From: Methanothermobacter tenebrarum
GTDB taxonomy: Archaea > Methanobacteriota > Methanobacteria > Methanobacteriales > DSM-23052
Length of the DNA stretch: 64,000 nt
Assembly (NCBI RefSeq): GCF_023167465.1
Contig: NZ_AP025698.1
Location: forward strand, 806,001-870,000
Reading direction: 5' to 3'
Numbering within the stretch: position 1 is the stretch's first letter; the number at the start of each line of letters is the position of its first letter. This document shows positions 44,745-54,388 of the stretch, piece by piece. The notes beneath the pieces were generated by a model that was given only the letters and a program-made list of their open reading frames with translations, searched no databases and had not been told where the DNA came from. The translations under genes were made by a program, and so were the position numbers.

Positions 44745-45695
44745 TTATGGTAGGTACTCTAGGTTGAAGATATCATCCCTTTTAAGGTCCTTTTTAATAT
44801 AGCCCAGTTGTTTTTCTATTTCAACAAACTTCAGGACATTGTCTATAAAGGAACCTGTGGGTACTGCGAGGAATTTCATGTTCTGGAATGCCCTCTTTTC
44901 TACTTCAGGGTCTGTCCCAAGGGTTTTGGCTACTATGGATGCTGATTCGTCCTTGTGACTGTTAAGGTATTCGGTGGCCTCTACATGGATCTTTAGGAAT
45001 TTTCTTAGCTGGTCTGGGTGTTCTTTTATGAATTGGTCTGTGGCTATCACCACACAGCATGGGTGATCCTTCCATATATCCCTGGAATATGCGATGGCGT
45101 GCCCGTAACCCTTCTGTTCCGCCATGGAAACATAGGGTTCCCATGCTATGAAACCGTCTATTCTCCCTGCTTCTAGGGCCTTTGGCATTAGTGGGACTTG
45201 CATTTCTATGATGTTAACATCTTCTGGGTTTATGCCATGTTCTTTCAGTGCCATCTGTAATAGTACATCTTGTATGCTGCCCTTCATTGGTATTGCTATA
45301 GTTTTGCCTTTGAGGTCTTCTATCTTTTGAATGCCTGTATTTTCCCCGACTACTATCCCCGATCCCTCCTGGTTGACTGCCGCGACTATTTTTATGGGCA
45401 CACCCTTAGCTATCCCGGTGACTGCTGGGGGCGTCCCACAGTAGCCAATGTCTATCTGCCCCGTCGCCGCTGCCTTCACGAGATCTGGTCCCGCGTTGAA
45501 TTCGATGGTTTCAACCTTTAAACCCTCTTTTTCGTACATTTCTTTTGCCTGTGCTATGAAGAGTGCTGAGTGGTGGTCGTCTTTTAGGTGGCCGACTCTT
45601 ATAACCCTCTCTTCTGGTCTGGGATATAACGTGTAGGCTGCGCCCACTATCACTAGTATTATTATTGTGGCTATGATCCATTTTCTCTCCACCAT
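44745..45695 (-). CDS. ABC transporter substrate-binding protein (SsuA/TauA/NrtA-like)
   Basis: A 316-residue periplasmic-binding-type protein with an N-terminal hydrophobic anchor (WIIATIIILVIVGAAYTLY), not a lipobox. The domain shows VGHLKDDHHSALFIAQAKEM and AATGQIDIGYCGTPPAVTGI, as in NMT1/THI5-like and SsuA families. The substrate could be a sulfonate, another oxyanion or a pyrimidine precursor. First gene of the transporter set; the coiled-coil gene precedes it by two bases. Confidence 0.88.
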   Translation of the reverse strand: MVERKWIIATIIILVIVGAAYTLYPRPEERVIRVGHLKDDHHSALFIAQAKEMYEKEGLKVETIEFNAGPDLVKAAATGQIDIGYCGTPPAVTGIAKGVPIKIVAAVNQEGSGIVVGENTGIQKIEDLKGKTIAIPMKGSIQDVLLQMALKEHGINPEDVNIIEMQVPLMPKALEAGRIDGFIAWEPYVSMAEQKGYGHAIAYSRDIWKDHPCCVVIATDQFIKEHPDQLRKFLKIHVEATEYLNSHKDESASIVAKTLGTDPEVEKRAFQNMKFLAVPTGSFIDNVLKFVEIEKQLGYIKKDLKRDDIFNLEYLP

Positions 45696-45697
45696 TA

Positions 45698-46084
45698 TTA
45701 TCCCCCTTTTTTGAATCTTTTTTTATAATAGGTTAGACTTTGGGGTTCTTTTTTAACGAGTCTTTCTATGAGTTTTTGATTTTTGAATTCGTTGATTGTC
45801 TTTTCTAGTATTTCTATTTTTTCCCGTGCTTCATCGAGTAGTCTTTTGGTTATTTCAGCTCGGTGTTTTAGGCGGTTGTTTTCATCTTCTAGGGCTTGGA
45901 TGTTTTTAAGTTTGAGGTCTAGTTTTAGAACTTCAAGCTCATTTAATCTTTTGTTTAATCTTTTCTTCTCTTCTCTCAACTCATCTAGTCTCCCCTTATA
46001 TTCCCATAGTTTTTCTCGGAGGTCTTCTATGATCTTCTCCTTCTCTTTTATTTCCTTTTCTAGTTTTTCTATTTCTTCTTCTAT
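45698..46084 (-). CDS. coiled-coil protein (start codon unusual)
   Basis: About 128 residues, nearly all Glu/Lys/Leu heptads, predicted as one long coiled coil with a basic tail (YYKKRFKKGG). A TTG at 45979 starts a 93-residue version, but the same frame continues upstream for 35 more heptad-like codons (EEEIEKLEKEIKEKEK) to a codon ATA at 46084, seven bases after GGGGG. No ATG/GTG/TTG exists in between. It lies 17 bases after the histidine kinase and two bases before the binding-protein gene. Possibly an adaptor for either; unknown. Confidence 0.55.
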   Translation of the reverse strand: MEEEIEKLEKEIKEKEKIIEDLREKLWEYKGRLDELREEKKRLNKRLNELEVLKLDLKLKNIQALEDENNRLKHRAEITKRLLDEAREKIEILEKTINEFKNQKLIERLVKKEPQSLTYYKKRFKKGG

Positions 46085-46100
46085 GGATATTCCCCCAGGT

Positions 46101-48346
46101 TTAGTATCTTTTCTTGTAGGTGAGTTCTTTGAATGTTACTGTGAAGTCTAGGCCTTTCTTGCTTTTGATTGTTAGTTTCCCTCCGAGTTGGTCTATCAGG
46201 GACTCTATGAGTTGCCATCCCAGTCCCTTCGATTTTTTTATCTCATCCATTCTCAAGCCTTTACCATCATCCCGGAAGTGTAATCTTAGACCTCCACCAG
46301 CTTCTTTTTTTAGTTGGATTTTGGCTCTTGTTGCATTGGCATGTTTTATTGTGTTGGTTAATAGTTCGTTTATTATTAGGCCGATTGGGAGGCTTGTTTC
46401 AATATTTAGTGTGATGTCATCGATATCTGTTTCTATGCGGATGTCTGTTGTGTAGGTTTGGATTATCATGGATGTGAGATTTTTTATATAATCTCGTATT
46501 TTAACCTTTGCAAGGTCCTCTGATTGATATAAGTGTTCATGTAATAGTGAGATGGATTTTATACGGTCTCTGCTACTTGAGAGTATCCCCTTGGATTTTG
46601 GATCCTCTATTTTCCTTTCCTGGATGCCTAGTAGGCTTGAGATGATCTGTAGATTATTCTTGACACGATGGTGTATCTCACGTAGTAGGAGTTCCCTTTC
46701 TTTTATATATTCTTTGAGGGGTGTTATATCCTCTATTATCGTGATTATCTCATCTTTTAGTCTGCTGAAATTTATCTTAGCATATAATATGCTCTTATCC
46801 CTCCTCCGGATCCTGTATTCCCCAGGAATTGGCCTTGCGATCTTATCCTCAAGGATATCATTGAAGCTTTTACCCTTCAATTCATGGGGCTTGTAACCGA
46901 GGATTTTCACCATACTATTACAATCTTGGATTGTGAAATCCTCGTCTAATGATATTATAATGTTCGGGGCCGCTTTAAAAATGCTCATGTATCTTTTTTC
47001 GCTTTCTTCAAGTTTCCTGCTCATATGGTAAACTTCTGTGATGTCCTCGCCTGTGATGAGGGCTCCTTTGAATTCTCCCTCTTCATAGAGTAATCTGGCT
47101 ATGAAATGGATTATTTTCCTGTTACCCTTACATGTTATGATACTACCCGTGAACGCATAACTTTTCTCACCTCTTTTGATGTGATCCAGGTACCTTTTCT
47201 CTCTCTTTGGGCGCTCATCGGCTGGTATGAAATTTAGGAACCAATTTTTGCCTTTAACATCTTCTTCGGCGCATTCTAGGATCTCGAGTCCTCTCGGGTT
47301 TATGTATCGTATTCTCCCTTTATCATCTAGTAGTATGATAGCCCATGCTGCGATTTCAAGGTATAATTCAGCCTTTCTCTTCTCAGCATTTGCTCTTTTA
47401 ATAAGTTTTCTGTTCTCCAACAGGCTGCATGATGTCTTCCAATTGTTAAAGATAATATTATAAAGAATGCTATCGCAAAACTCCTAGCTGTTGCGATTTT
47501 GAAATTGAATAGTACAAATACAAATAATATAAACAAGAATAAAAGGAAGAAATCTGGGAAATGTTCCACCACCTGGAGACGTTTCTGGGAATATACTGGT
47601 CTTTCAAAATCCTCCACCCTAAATTCAATAGTTGAAACTGTCAATAATAGGTAGCTTATTATCCATCCTAGGTCGAGTGGACAGCCAATATAATAGAATC
47701 CATAAAAATCGCTATAGGCGAATAAAAGATCACTTAAAAGTAAAACTATTATACCAGCAAGGAACATGCCGACGGAGCGAGACCTTAATGATCCAATCTT
47801 ATTGATTATAGCATCTACTATAATGAAGAGGATTATAAAATCGCCGAAAACATAACCCGCAGATATTATAACTTCGATTAACGGCCCCCCAGATACTATG
47901 ATGGGTTTGAGGATGAATATCCATATAATGGTGGCTAAGGAAGCCGATATTATGCAAAAGTCGAGTATCGACTTAATCTTTTCTGTTTTCCTCTCCACGG
48001 GGATGGTTAAAAGTCCAAGGCCGAAAATAGGATAAAATGACAAGTACAGGACGTCTGCGATGGAGGGGAACGGGTTTTTGCCCAGGAATTCGAGTATGAG
48101 CCACGCCAACTCCCCAAGTCCATTGAAGAAAAGCCCCAAGCCCAATAAGAAAAGGGTGGTATAATATTTTTGATAAACTTTTCTTGAATAGAATCCAATG
48201 GAAAAAAATGCAAAGGAAGCCAAGAATCCTGTGACACAGGTTATAATGTTTATGATTGGAATGCGAAACCTGAGGGGTAAGAAGAATGCGGCAAGTGAAA
48301 AGAGGAATGCCAAGATAATTATAAAGTAGATATTCTTCTTATCCAT
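46101..48346 (-). CDS. membrane histidine kinase with PAS domains, split by an apparent frameshift
   Basis: Two overlapping frames together form one sensor kinase of about 748 residues. The upstream part (ATG 48346, after GGGGGA) is an integral membrane sensor with about nine helices and reads sensibly to SLTIGRHHAA. The downstream part (to 46101) reads LLENRKLIKRANAEKRKAEL, two PAS domains (about 40-140 and 145-230 of that part), the HisKA_2 box LREIHHRVKNNLQIISSLL and an HATPase (NELLTNTIKHA, FRDDGKGL). The junction lies at about 47416-47437. The second frame alone has no ribosome-binding site. No response regulator is adjacent. Confidence 0.75.
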
Positions 48347-48434
48347 GATAAAAATCCCCCAAAGATTATGAGTCATATCCTATCGAGGATTACAAGCCAA
48401 GAATGCACCCTTTTAAAGTTTTGTATAATGTGCA

Positions 48435-48444
48435 CTATATAATA
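48435..48444 (+). promoter_or_regulatory. TATA box of the CPA2 antiporter gene
   Basis: CTATATAATA lies 29-38 bases upstream of the ATG at 48473, giving a very short leader. GGTGG precedes the start. Confidence 0.5.
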
Positions 48445-48472
48445 GTTTAGGCGATCATAAGGTGGAAGGTTA

Positions 48473-50116
48473 ATGGCGTTAACGATACTCAAAGATATTG
48501 TCATAATCTTTGGATTGGCCTTCTTTGTTTTGGTCCTATTCCAGAGGATGAAAATGCCAAGTATCGTTGGATTTTTCATCACTGGGATTATCGCAGGACC
48601 CCAAGTACTTGGACTCGTCCAGGATGGAGGGCAGATAAGGTTAATGGCAGAGGCTGGTGTTATACTATTATTATTTGCCATCGGCCTCGAACTTTCAACT
48701 GAAAGGTTTGGTGAATTTAAACGGACAGCAATACTCGGGGGCACCCTCCAGATACTCTTAACAATAATCATAGTGTTAATATTATTATTAGAGATCGGAT
48801 TAGGCTTGAAAAAGGCATTATTCATCGGATTTCTAATTTCACTTAGCAGCTCTGCGGTGGTTTTAAAGATTTTGCAGGATTCTGAACAGTTAGAATCCCC
48901 ACATGGTATGGTTTCAGCCTCTATATTAATATTCCAGGATCTTGCAGCAGTACCCATGATATTATTGGTACCTGTACTCGCGGGAACCGTCTGGGGGATG
49001 GTAAACCTCTTCAACATAATATTAAAGGGTGCTCTCATCATAGCATTCACACTAGTCGCCGCGAAATACCTTGTACCCCGGATTCTACATTTGGCGGCGA
49101 AGGCCAAAAGCAGAGAATTATTCCTAGTCACTGTTATATTCATCTGCGCTTCTGTAACATGGATTACAAGCGAAGCCGGATTATCACCAGCCCTAGGAGC
49201 GTTCATAGCAGGCTTTATGGTGGCCCAGACAGACTATGCCCACAGAGCCCAGGGTATAATCCTACCATTTGAGGAAGTATTTTTAAGCTTTTTCTTCGTA
49301 TCCCTTGGGATGCTGATAGACCTCAACTTCCTATTCGCAAACTATGCGCTGATCCTAGCTGCTGTTATCCTTGTTATTATCATCAAATTTTTCATCAATA
49401 ATATTGTAGGTTTCCTACTCGGATATTCAAGTAGGATCATGGTACTTGCAGCTATAATGTTATCACAAGTGGGTGAATTCTCATTCATAGTATCCGAGGC
49501 CGGGCTAAGGTACGGTGTCATAGATAATCTCATGTTTCAGGGCCTGCTTTTGGTTTCCATCATGACAATGGCTTTCACACCATTCATGATAATGGCCTCT
49601 CCAAGGATCGCCGAGCACTTCATGAAATTCCCATTACCACGAAAGGTTAAAAGGGGAAGATATTACAAAAAGCCTAGAGAACCCCTCGAGGATCATCTCA
49701 TAATAGTAGGTGTGGGTTTAACCGGTCGCAAACTGGTGGATATAGCCGAGGAGAACAACATACCATACATTGGAGTTGATATAAACCCAGAGGTTGTTAA
49801 CAGGATGCGAGAAGAAGGATATAACATATACTATGGGGACGCCACCCATATTAACGTTCTAAGACATTTTAATGTTTCAAAGGCTGCTGCAATGGTGGTG
49901 GCCATAACAGATTATGATTCAACAGTCCATGTCGTCCATGAAGCCCGCCACTTAAACCCCCTCATGAAGATAATAGTCCGCATGAGGGGCTTCGAGGACG
50001 AAGAGCCACTCTACAGGGCAGGGGCTGATATAGTGATCTCTGAGAAAAAAGAGGCCACGAGGAAGATAGCAGGGGAGATATTCACATGTTACAAGGGCAT
50101 CTGCGAATTGGAATGA
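48473..50116 (+). CDS. CPA2-family cation:proton antiporter with TrkA-N domain
   Basis: A 547-residue Kef/NapA-like transporter. About 12 helices fill residues 1-385, with LSSSAVVLKILQDSEQL and LSPALGAFIAGFMVAQTDYA as family segments. A cytoplasmic TrkA-N domain (HLIIVGVGLTGRKLVDIA, GVDINPEVVNRM, YGDATHINVL) follows and likely senses NAD(H) or nucleotides. Exchanges Na+ or K+ for H+, relevant to the ion economy of a methanogen. Confidence 0.9.
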   Translation: MALTILKDIVIIFGLAFFVLVLFQRMKMPSIVGFFITGIIAGPQVLGLVQDGGQIRLMAEAGVILLLFAIGLELSTERFGEFKRTAILGGTLQILLTIIIVLILLLEIGLGLKKALFIGFLISLSSSAVVLKILQDSEQLESPHGMVSASILIFQDLAAVPMILLVPVLAGTVWGMVNLFNIILKGALIIAFTLVAAKYLVPRILHLAAKAKSRELFLVTVIFICASVTWITSEAGLSPALGAFIAGFMVAQTDYAHRAQGIILPFEEVFLSFFFVSLGMLIDLNFLFANYALILAAVILVIIIKFFINNIVGFLLGYSSRIMVLAAIMLSQVGEFSFIVSEAGLRYGVIDNLMFQGLLLVSIMTMAFTPFMIMASPRIAEHFMKFPLPRKVKRGRYYKKPREPLEDHLIIVGVGLTGRKLVDIAEENNIPYIGVDINPEVVNRMREEGYNIYYGDATHINVLRHFNVSKAAAMVVAITDYDSTVHVVHEARHLNPLMKIIVRMRGFEDEEPLYRAGADIVISEKKEATRKIAGEIFTCYKGICELE

Positions 50117-50580
50117 TGAACCTAACCCCCAAAAAGACGCCCATCGGAACCATCCACATACTATGGCAAATGAAAGAAAAACCCATCATATTCAAAGTTC
50201 TACTACCCGGAAGCCTAGATAATAGATTAAAGATGATAAAAAGGGCCAAGTTACCCTCCAAGAGTGTGAAGATGGAAAACCTCGCATTAAATCTTTGTTC
50301 AAAATTCCAAAGGAAGGTCCTATCCGAAGTGTATAAAATACCGGCTGGTTTTGTAAGTACCTATGGGCGCATAGCAGGCAAACTCTCAACGAGCCCAAGG
50401 AGCGTGGCCAGGGCGCTGGCCACCAACCCATTCCCCATCATCATACCATGCCATAGGATTGTGAGATCTGACGGGAGCCTCGGAGGATACCAGGCAGGCA
50501 AGGCCATGAAAAAAAGACTACTAGAAAGCGAAGGTATAAAATTCAATCAGAACATAATAGACAAAAACAGGATCATATGA
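50113..50580 (+). CDS. ogt: methylated-DNA-protein cysteine methyltransferase
   Basis: A 155-residue suicide repair enzyme for O6-alkylguanine. The acceptor Cys lies in NPFPIIIPCHRIVRSDGSLGG; the DNA-binding helix is STSPRSVARALATNP. The start overlaps the antiporter stop (ATGATGA), and no clear ribosome-binding site is seen. Longer frame from 50086 is less likely. Confidence 0.93.
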   Translation: MMNLTPKKTPIGTIHILWQMKEKPIIFKVLLPGSLDNRLKMIKRAKLPSKSVKMENLALNLCSKFQRKVLSEVYKIPAGFVSTYGRIAGKLSTSPRSVARALATNPFPIIIPCHRIVRSDGSLGGYQAGKAMKKRLLESEGIKFNQNIIDKNRII

Positions 50581-50591
50581 GGTGTTGAAAG

Positions 50592-51083
50592 TTGAGAAAA
50601 TATCTAATAATCCTCCTAGTAGTGTTGGCTGCCGGTTGCATCTTCAAGGGACATTACGAAGGCCAGGGAATATCCTTCGATTATCCCATGGGATGGGAAT
50701 GTGGCAAGGTCATGGACCTTCCAGGGGCCCTAATAAGTGTCAACAGTCCCTCAGGTGATGCGCAGGTTATCATATTCAAGGAAAGGGCGAACACAAGCCT
50801 CGAGAACAGATACCTAGAATATACCAGGAACCTGCCAGCGAACCTTTCAGGATACTGCTACAGACAAGTATCTAACAGGACCCTAACAGTAGATGGCTCA
50901 AAAGCCTATGAACTAGTATATACTATAGGATGCGATCCTACGCAAACAAGCCAACAAACCCGCCTAGTAATCCTCCAAAAAGGAGACTACTTTTATATCA
51001 TAGCATGTAAAACCGCACCAGGGAACTTCAATAGAGAAAACCCCAACTTTGATATTATCATCAACAGCCTAGCTATACTCTAG
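50592..51083 (+). CDS. PsbP-like lipoprotein
   Basis: A 163-residue exported protein. The N-terminus MRKYLIILLVVLAAGC is a signal peptide with a lipobox-like LAAGC, so membrane anchoring by a lipid or a thioether is likely. The rest (GISFDYPMGWE, VDGSKAYELVYTI, YFYIIACKTAPGNF) fits the PsbP/DUF family of archaeal surface proteins. TTG start after GGTGTTGAAAG. Function unknown. Confidence 0.78.
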   Translation: MRKYLIILLVVLAAGCIFKGHYEGQGISFDYPMGWECGKVMDLPGALISVNSPSGDAQVIIFKERANTSLENRYLEYTRNLPANLSGYCYRQVSNRTLTVDGSKAYELVYTIGCDPTQTSQQTRLVILQKGDYFYIIACKTAPGNFNRENPNFDIIINSLAIL

Positions 51084-51598
51084 TCTATGATGTTGAAAGC
51101 TTCCTCTAGGCTCATCCTTGGGGGTGGTGACGGTTTCTCGGCAGGATAACCCAATGGGACTATCGTAACCGGCCTTAATGTAGATGGGATGTCCAGGATT
51201 TCGCTTACAAGCCTTTCATCGAAGGCCCCAACCCAACAAGCTCCAAGGCCGAGCTCATGGATTGTGAGCAGCATGTTCTCGACTGCTGCTGCAACATCAA
51301 ATAGACAATAAAGGTTTCTACCACGTTCACCATAGCCCAGGGCTGATCTTTCAAGATCGGCGCATGCTACAATGACAACCGGGGCCTCTGCTATGAATGA
51401 TTGCCTATAAGCGGCATTTGCAATCTCATTTTTCAATTGGGGGTTTTTAACTATCAGGAATTTTCTGCTTTGGAGGTTGCCGGCTGATGGAGCCCACCTC
51501 GCAGCCTCCATTATCTTCTCAAGATATTCCCTTGGTATATCCCTTTTTTTGAATCTCCTTATACTCCTTCTACCCTTAATAACATCCAAGAGGCTCAT
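51080..51598 (-). CDS. nitroreductase family flavoprotein
   Basis: A 172-residue FMN protein. FMN contacts lie in KGRRSIRRFKKRDIP, ARWAPSAGNLQSRKFLIV and the C-terminal TIVPLGYPAEKPSPPPR. Might reduce nitro compounds, quinones or a dehydro-substrate; F420-dependent use is possible but unproven. ATG 51598 is spaced from GGTGGTG. Confidence 0.9.
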   Translation of the reverse strand: MSLLDVIKGRRSIRRFKKRDIPREYLEKIMEAARWAPSAGNLQSRKFLIVKNPQLKNEIANAAYRQSFIAEAPVVIVACADLERSALGYGERGRNLYCLFDVAAAVENMLLTIHELGLGACWVGAFDERLVSEILDIPSTLRPVTIVPLGYPAEKPSPPPRMSLEEAFNIID

Positions 51599-51713
51599 GA
51601 AAAAACACCACCATACCATTTTATATTTACTATTATATATGAGCTCCCATGTTCACACCTTCAAGCCCACCACACGGTAGGGTTAAATAATATTATCATG
51701 ATATATTCTTCTT

Positions 51714-54200
51714 ATGATCCAGAGGATACTGGGAAGATTCAAGGAGGATAGAAGATTCAAAGATGCCATTGAACATATTGAGATTATCCCAGCAAAGAAA
51801 GCAGAATATGCGAAAGTCGACGGTCTGCCAGAGAATATAACAAGGTACTTTCTAGAAAATGGGATAAAACTCTACCGTCACCAGGCTAGAGCACTAGAAG
51901 AGATCCGCCAGGGAATGAATATCATAATAACAACACCCACAGCATCTGGTAAAACATTAGCATTCAATCTCCCAATAATGGAAAAACTAACCCAGGACGA
52001 AGATGCCACAGCCCTCTACATTTACCCTGCCAAGGCCCTGTCCAATGACCAATTAAAGGTATTAAAGGAACTAGAATCCGAACTTGGACTCACATTAAAC
52101 CCCAACGTCTATGATGGGGACACCCCAAGGGATAAGAGGCCATGGATAAGGGCGAATTCCAGGATCATCATAACTAACCCCTACCAGCTTCATCGGATAC
52201 TACCATGGCACAGACAATGGCGCAGATTCTACAAGAACCTCAAATTTATAGTAGTAGATGAAGCCCACCAGTACAGGGGCGTTTTCGGGTCAAATGTCGC
52301 ATTCCTCATAAGGAGGCTTAAAAGAATCTGCAAATATTATGGCTCCAACCCACAGTTCATACTTTCAAGCGCAACCCTCGCAAACCCTGAAGAATTCGCC
52401 GAGAAACTCGTAGGCGAAAAATTCAAACTAATATCCGAAGATGCATCACCCTCCGGGAGAAAATACTTCATACTCTATAACCCAGCTAGGAAAAAGGATA
52501 AACCATCAACACACCAGGAGACAAAGAACATATTAGCATACTTTGTATTCAACAAGTTGCAGAGCCTCTGTTTCACAGTCTCAAGGAGGATGGCCGAATT
52601 AATCGCCCGATGGACCAGAGAGGAGCTCGACAAGAAAAAGAAAGAACTCGTGTATCGAGTGACAGCATACCGGGCGGGTTACAGGCCAGAGGACAGAAGA
52701 AAAATAGAAGAAGGTCTAAGGAACGGTGAACTGTTAGGTGTTAGCACAACCAACGCACTCGAACTTGGCATAGACATAGGCACCCTAGATACCGTTATAA
52801 TATCAGGTTACCCTGGGACTATGATATCCACCTGGCAACAGGCGGGCCGCGCAGGTAGAAAAGAGAACGACTCCATAATAATACTTGTAGCATTTGAAAA
52901 TCCACTGGACCAATACCTTATGAAAAACCCATCATTCATCTTCGAAAAATCCCACGAGAACGCGATAATAGATCTTAAAAACAAGTTCATAGTCTGGAAT
53001 CAGACGGCCTGCGCCGCCAGTGAACTCCCACTGAACCTTGAAGACTTTTTTGAACATGATTTCAACCTGAAGATAGTTCAGAGAATGCTAAGGGAGGGCG
53101 AACTCACAATAACAGACAAGGGCCTTGTATACAATGGTAGGGATCCGCAGTTTAGCTATGGACTCGATCAAATATCAGATGATACCTTCACCGTCATAGA
53201 GAATGGTAGGGTCCTTGAGAAAATGGATAGGGGACAGGCTTATCGGGAAGCTCATGAGGGTGCTGTGCTCATAAATCGTGGAGAAACATATACAGTGGAT
53301 GAATTTAACTTGAATGAGCGCAGGATCCATGTCACGAAAAAGAGCGTGGATTATCATACCCAAGCCCTTAAAAGGATTGACCTTAAAATTATTAAGGTCT
53401 TAAGGAAGAGAAAATTTTCAGATTTAAATTTATACCTGGGAGAGGTTGAAGTTACAGAAGACTACTACCTTTATCGTGTCATGGCCTATAGCAAGGTTCT
53501 CGGAGCCTTTCCCTTGAATTTACCCCCTTTGAAGTTTAGATCCAAGGCTATATGGTTCACCATACCCAATAAACTAGGAGATCATATAAGGGATAAGTTT
53601 GATGAGGAAGCCTTTGGGGGTGGTTTGCATGGGTGTGAACATGCTATCATCTCACTGTTCCCATTACATGTGCTCTGTGATCGCATGGATATTGGGGGCC
53701 TGTCAACCGCTCATCATCCAGATACTGGTAAGGCCACCATTTTCGTCTATGACGCTTTTGAGGGTGGTATAGGACTTGCAGAGAAGGCCTTTGCATTATT
53801 TGAGGATCTCATCGCTTCAACCTTTGAACTTGTGGATTCTTGTGGTTGTTTTGATGGCTGCCCATCCTGCATATATTCTCCAAGGTGTGGGAATGATAAC
53901 AAGCCATTGCATAAAGGGGCGACCAGGAGTATACTCGCATACTTGAAGAAGGTGACAAGTAAACCTGCTGTAGATATCCCAGGGAGAGATGATCTTAACT
54001 TAGAGGTTGAAAGTGTATACTTTGAGGTTTATTCTCTTTATAGGGATGGTAAGTTCGCCGAGGCTAAGTTGAAACTTCATGATATCCTCGAGGAGAATCC
54101 TGGGGATGCTAGGGCTTGGTATCTTATGGGGGCCATCCTTTCAAGGCAGGGTGAAGAGCAGATGGCAGCATACTTTCATGGTAAGACAAGAAAAGAGTAA
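51714..54200 (+). CDS. DEAH-box helicase, MrfA/YprA-like with DUF1998 zinc module
   Basis: An 828-residue helicase. Walker A TTPTASGKTLAFNLP, DEAH box FIVVDEAHQYRG, motif III ILSSATLAN, motif VI QQAGRAGRKENDS. The C-terminal DUF1998 module carries four cysteines in CGCFDGCPSCIYSPRCGN. In bacteria such MrfA enzymes act in repair of mitomycin-type damage. The last 70 residues form a TPR-like helical pair (FEVYSLYRDGKFAEAKLKLH), unusual for the family. An MGMT gene is close by. Confidence 0.92.
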   Translation: MIQRILGRFKEDRRFKDAIEHIEIIPAKKAEYAKVDGLPENITRYFLENGIKLYRHQARALEEIRQGMNIIITTPTASGKTLAFNLPIMEKLTQDEDATALYIYPAKALSNDQLKVLKELESELGLTLNPNVYDGDTPRDKRPWIRANSRIIITNPYQLHRILPWHRQWRRFYKNLKFIVVDEAHQYRGVFGSNVAFLIRRLKRICKYYGSNPQFILSSATLANPEEFAEKLVGEKFKLISEDASPSGRKYFILYNPARKKDKPSTHQETKNILAYFVFNKLQSLCFTVSRRMAELIARWTREELDKKKKELVYRVTAYRAGYRPEDRRKIEEGLRNGELLGVSTTNALELGIDIGTLDTVIISGYPGTMISTWQQAGRAGRKENDSIIILVAFENPLDQYLMKNPSFIFEKSHENAIIDLKNKFIVWNQTACAASELPLNLEDFFEHDFNLKIVQRMLREGELTITDKGLVYNGRDPQFSYGLDQISDDTFTVIENGRVLEKMDRGQAYREAHEGAVLINRGETYTVDEFNLNERRIHVTKKSVDYHTQALKRIDLKIIKVLRKRKFSDLNLYLGEVEVTEDYYLYRVMAYSKVLGAFPLNLPPLKFRSKAIWFTIPNKLGDHIRDKFDEEAFGGGLHGCEHAIISLFPLHVLCDRMDIGGLSTAHHPDTGKATIFVYDAFEGGIGLAEKAFALFEDLIASTFELVDSCGCFDGCPSCIYSPRCGNDNKPLHKGATRSILAYLKKVTSKPAVDIPGRDDLNLEVESVYFEVYSLYRDGKFAEAKLKLHDILEENPGDARAWYLMGAILSRQGEEQMAAYFHGKTRKE

Positions 54201-54231
54201 ACTTTCTGATTAACCTATCTACGGGCTGGCT

Positions 54232-54246
54232 CGGGGGGCTTCCCCG
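54232..54246 (+). terminator. short G+C hairpin after the helicase gene
   Basis: CGGGG-ggctt-CCCCG forms a 5-bp stem 32 bases after the helicase stop. No U tract follows directly, so it may be a processing or partial terminator element, or belong to the tungstate operon leader. Confidence 0.3.
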
Positions 54247-54329
54247 TGGATAAAGTTAAATGTTGTTGCTATTTATAGAATAGCCTCAGATGATTGTTCT
54301 TTTAAATGGGGGTTTTTATACTAATCGAT

Positions 54330-54343
54330 ATGTATATATATGC
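54330..54343 (+). promoter_or_regulatory. TATA box of the tungstate transporter operon
   Basis: ATGTATATATATGC lies 46-59 bases upstream of the tupA ATG. It predicts a leader of about 25 bases with GGGAGGG. Confidence 0.6.
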
Positions 54344-54388
54344 ATCTCGAGAGAGTTGGAGATAAAGCATAAAAAGGGAGGGACAACA

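Noticed and set aside
48373..49206. A 277-codon open frame on the minus strand
   Set aside because: It lies antisense to the well-supported CPA2 antiporter and its translation is Ser/Asn/Ile-rich without motifs.
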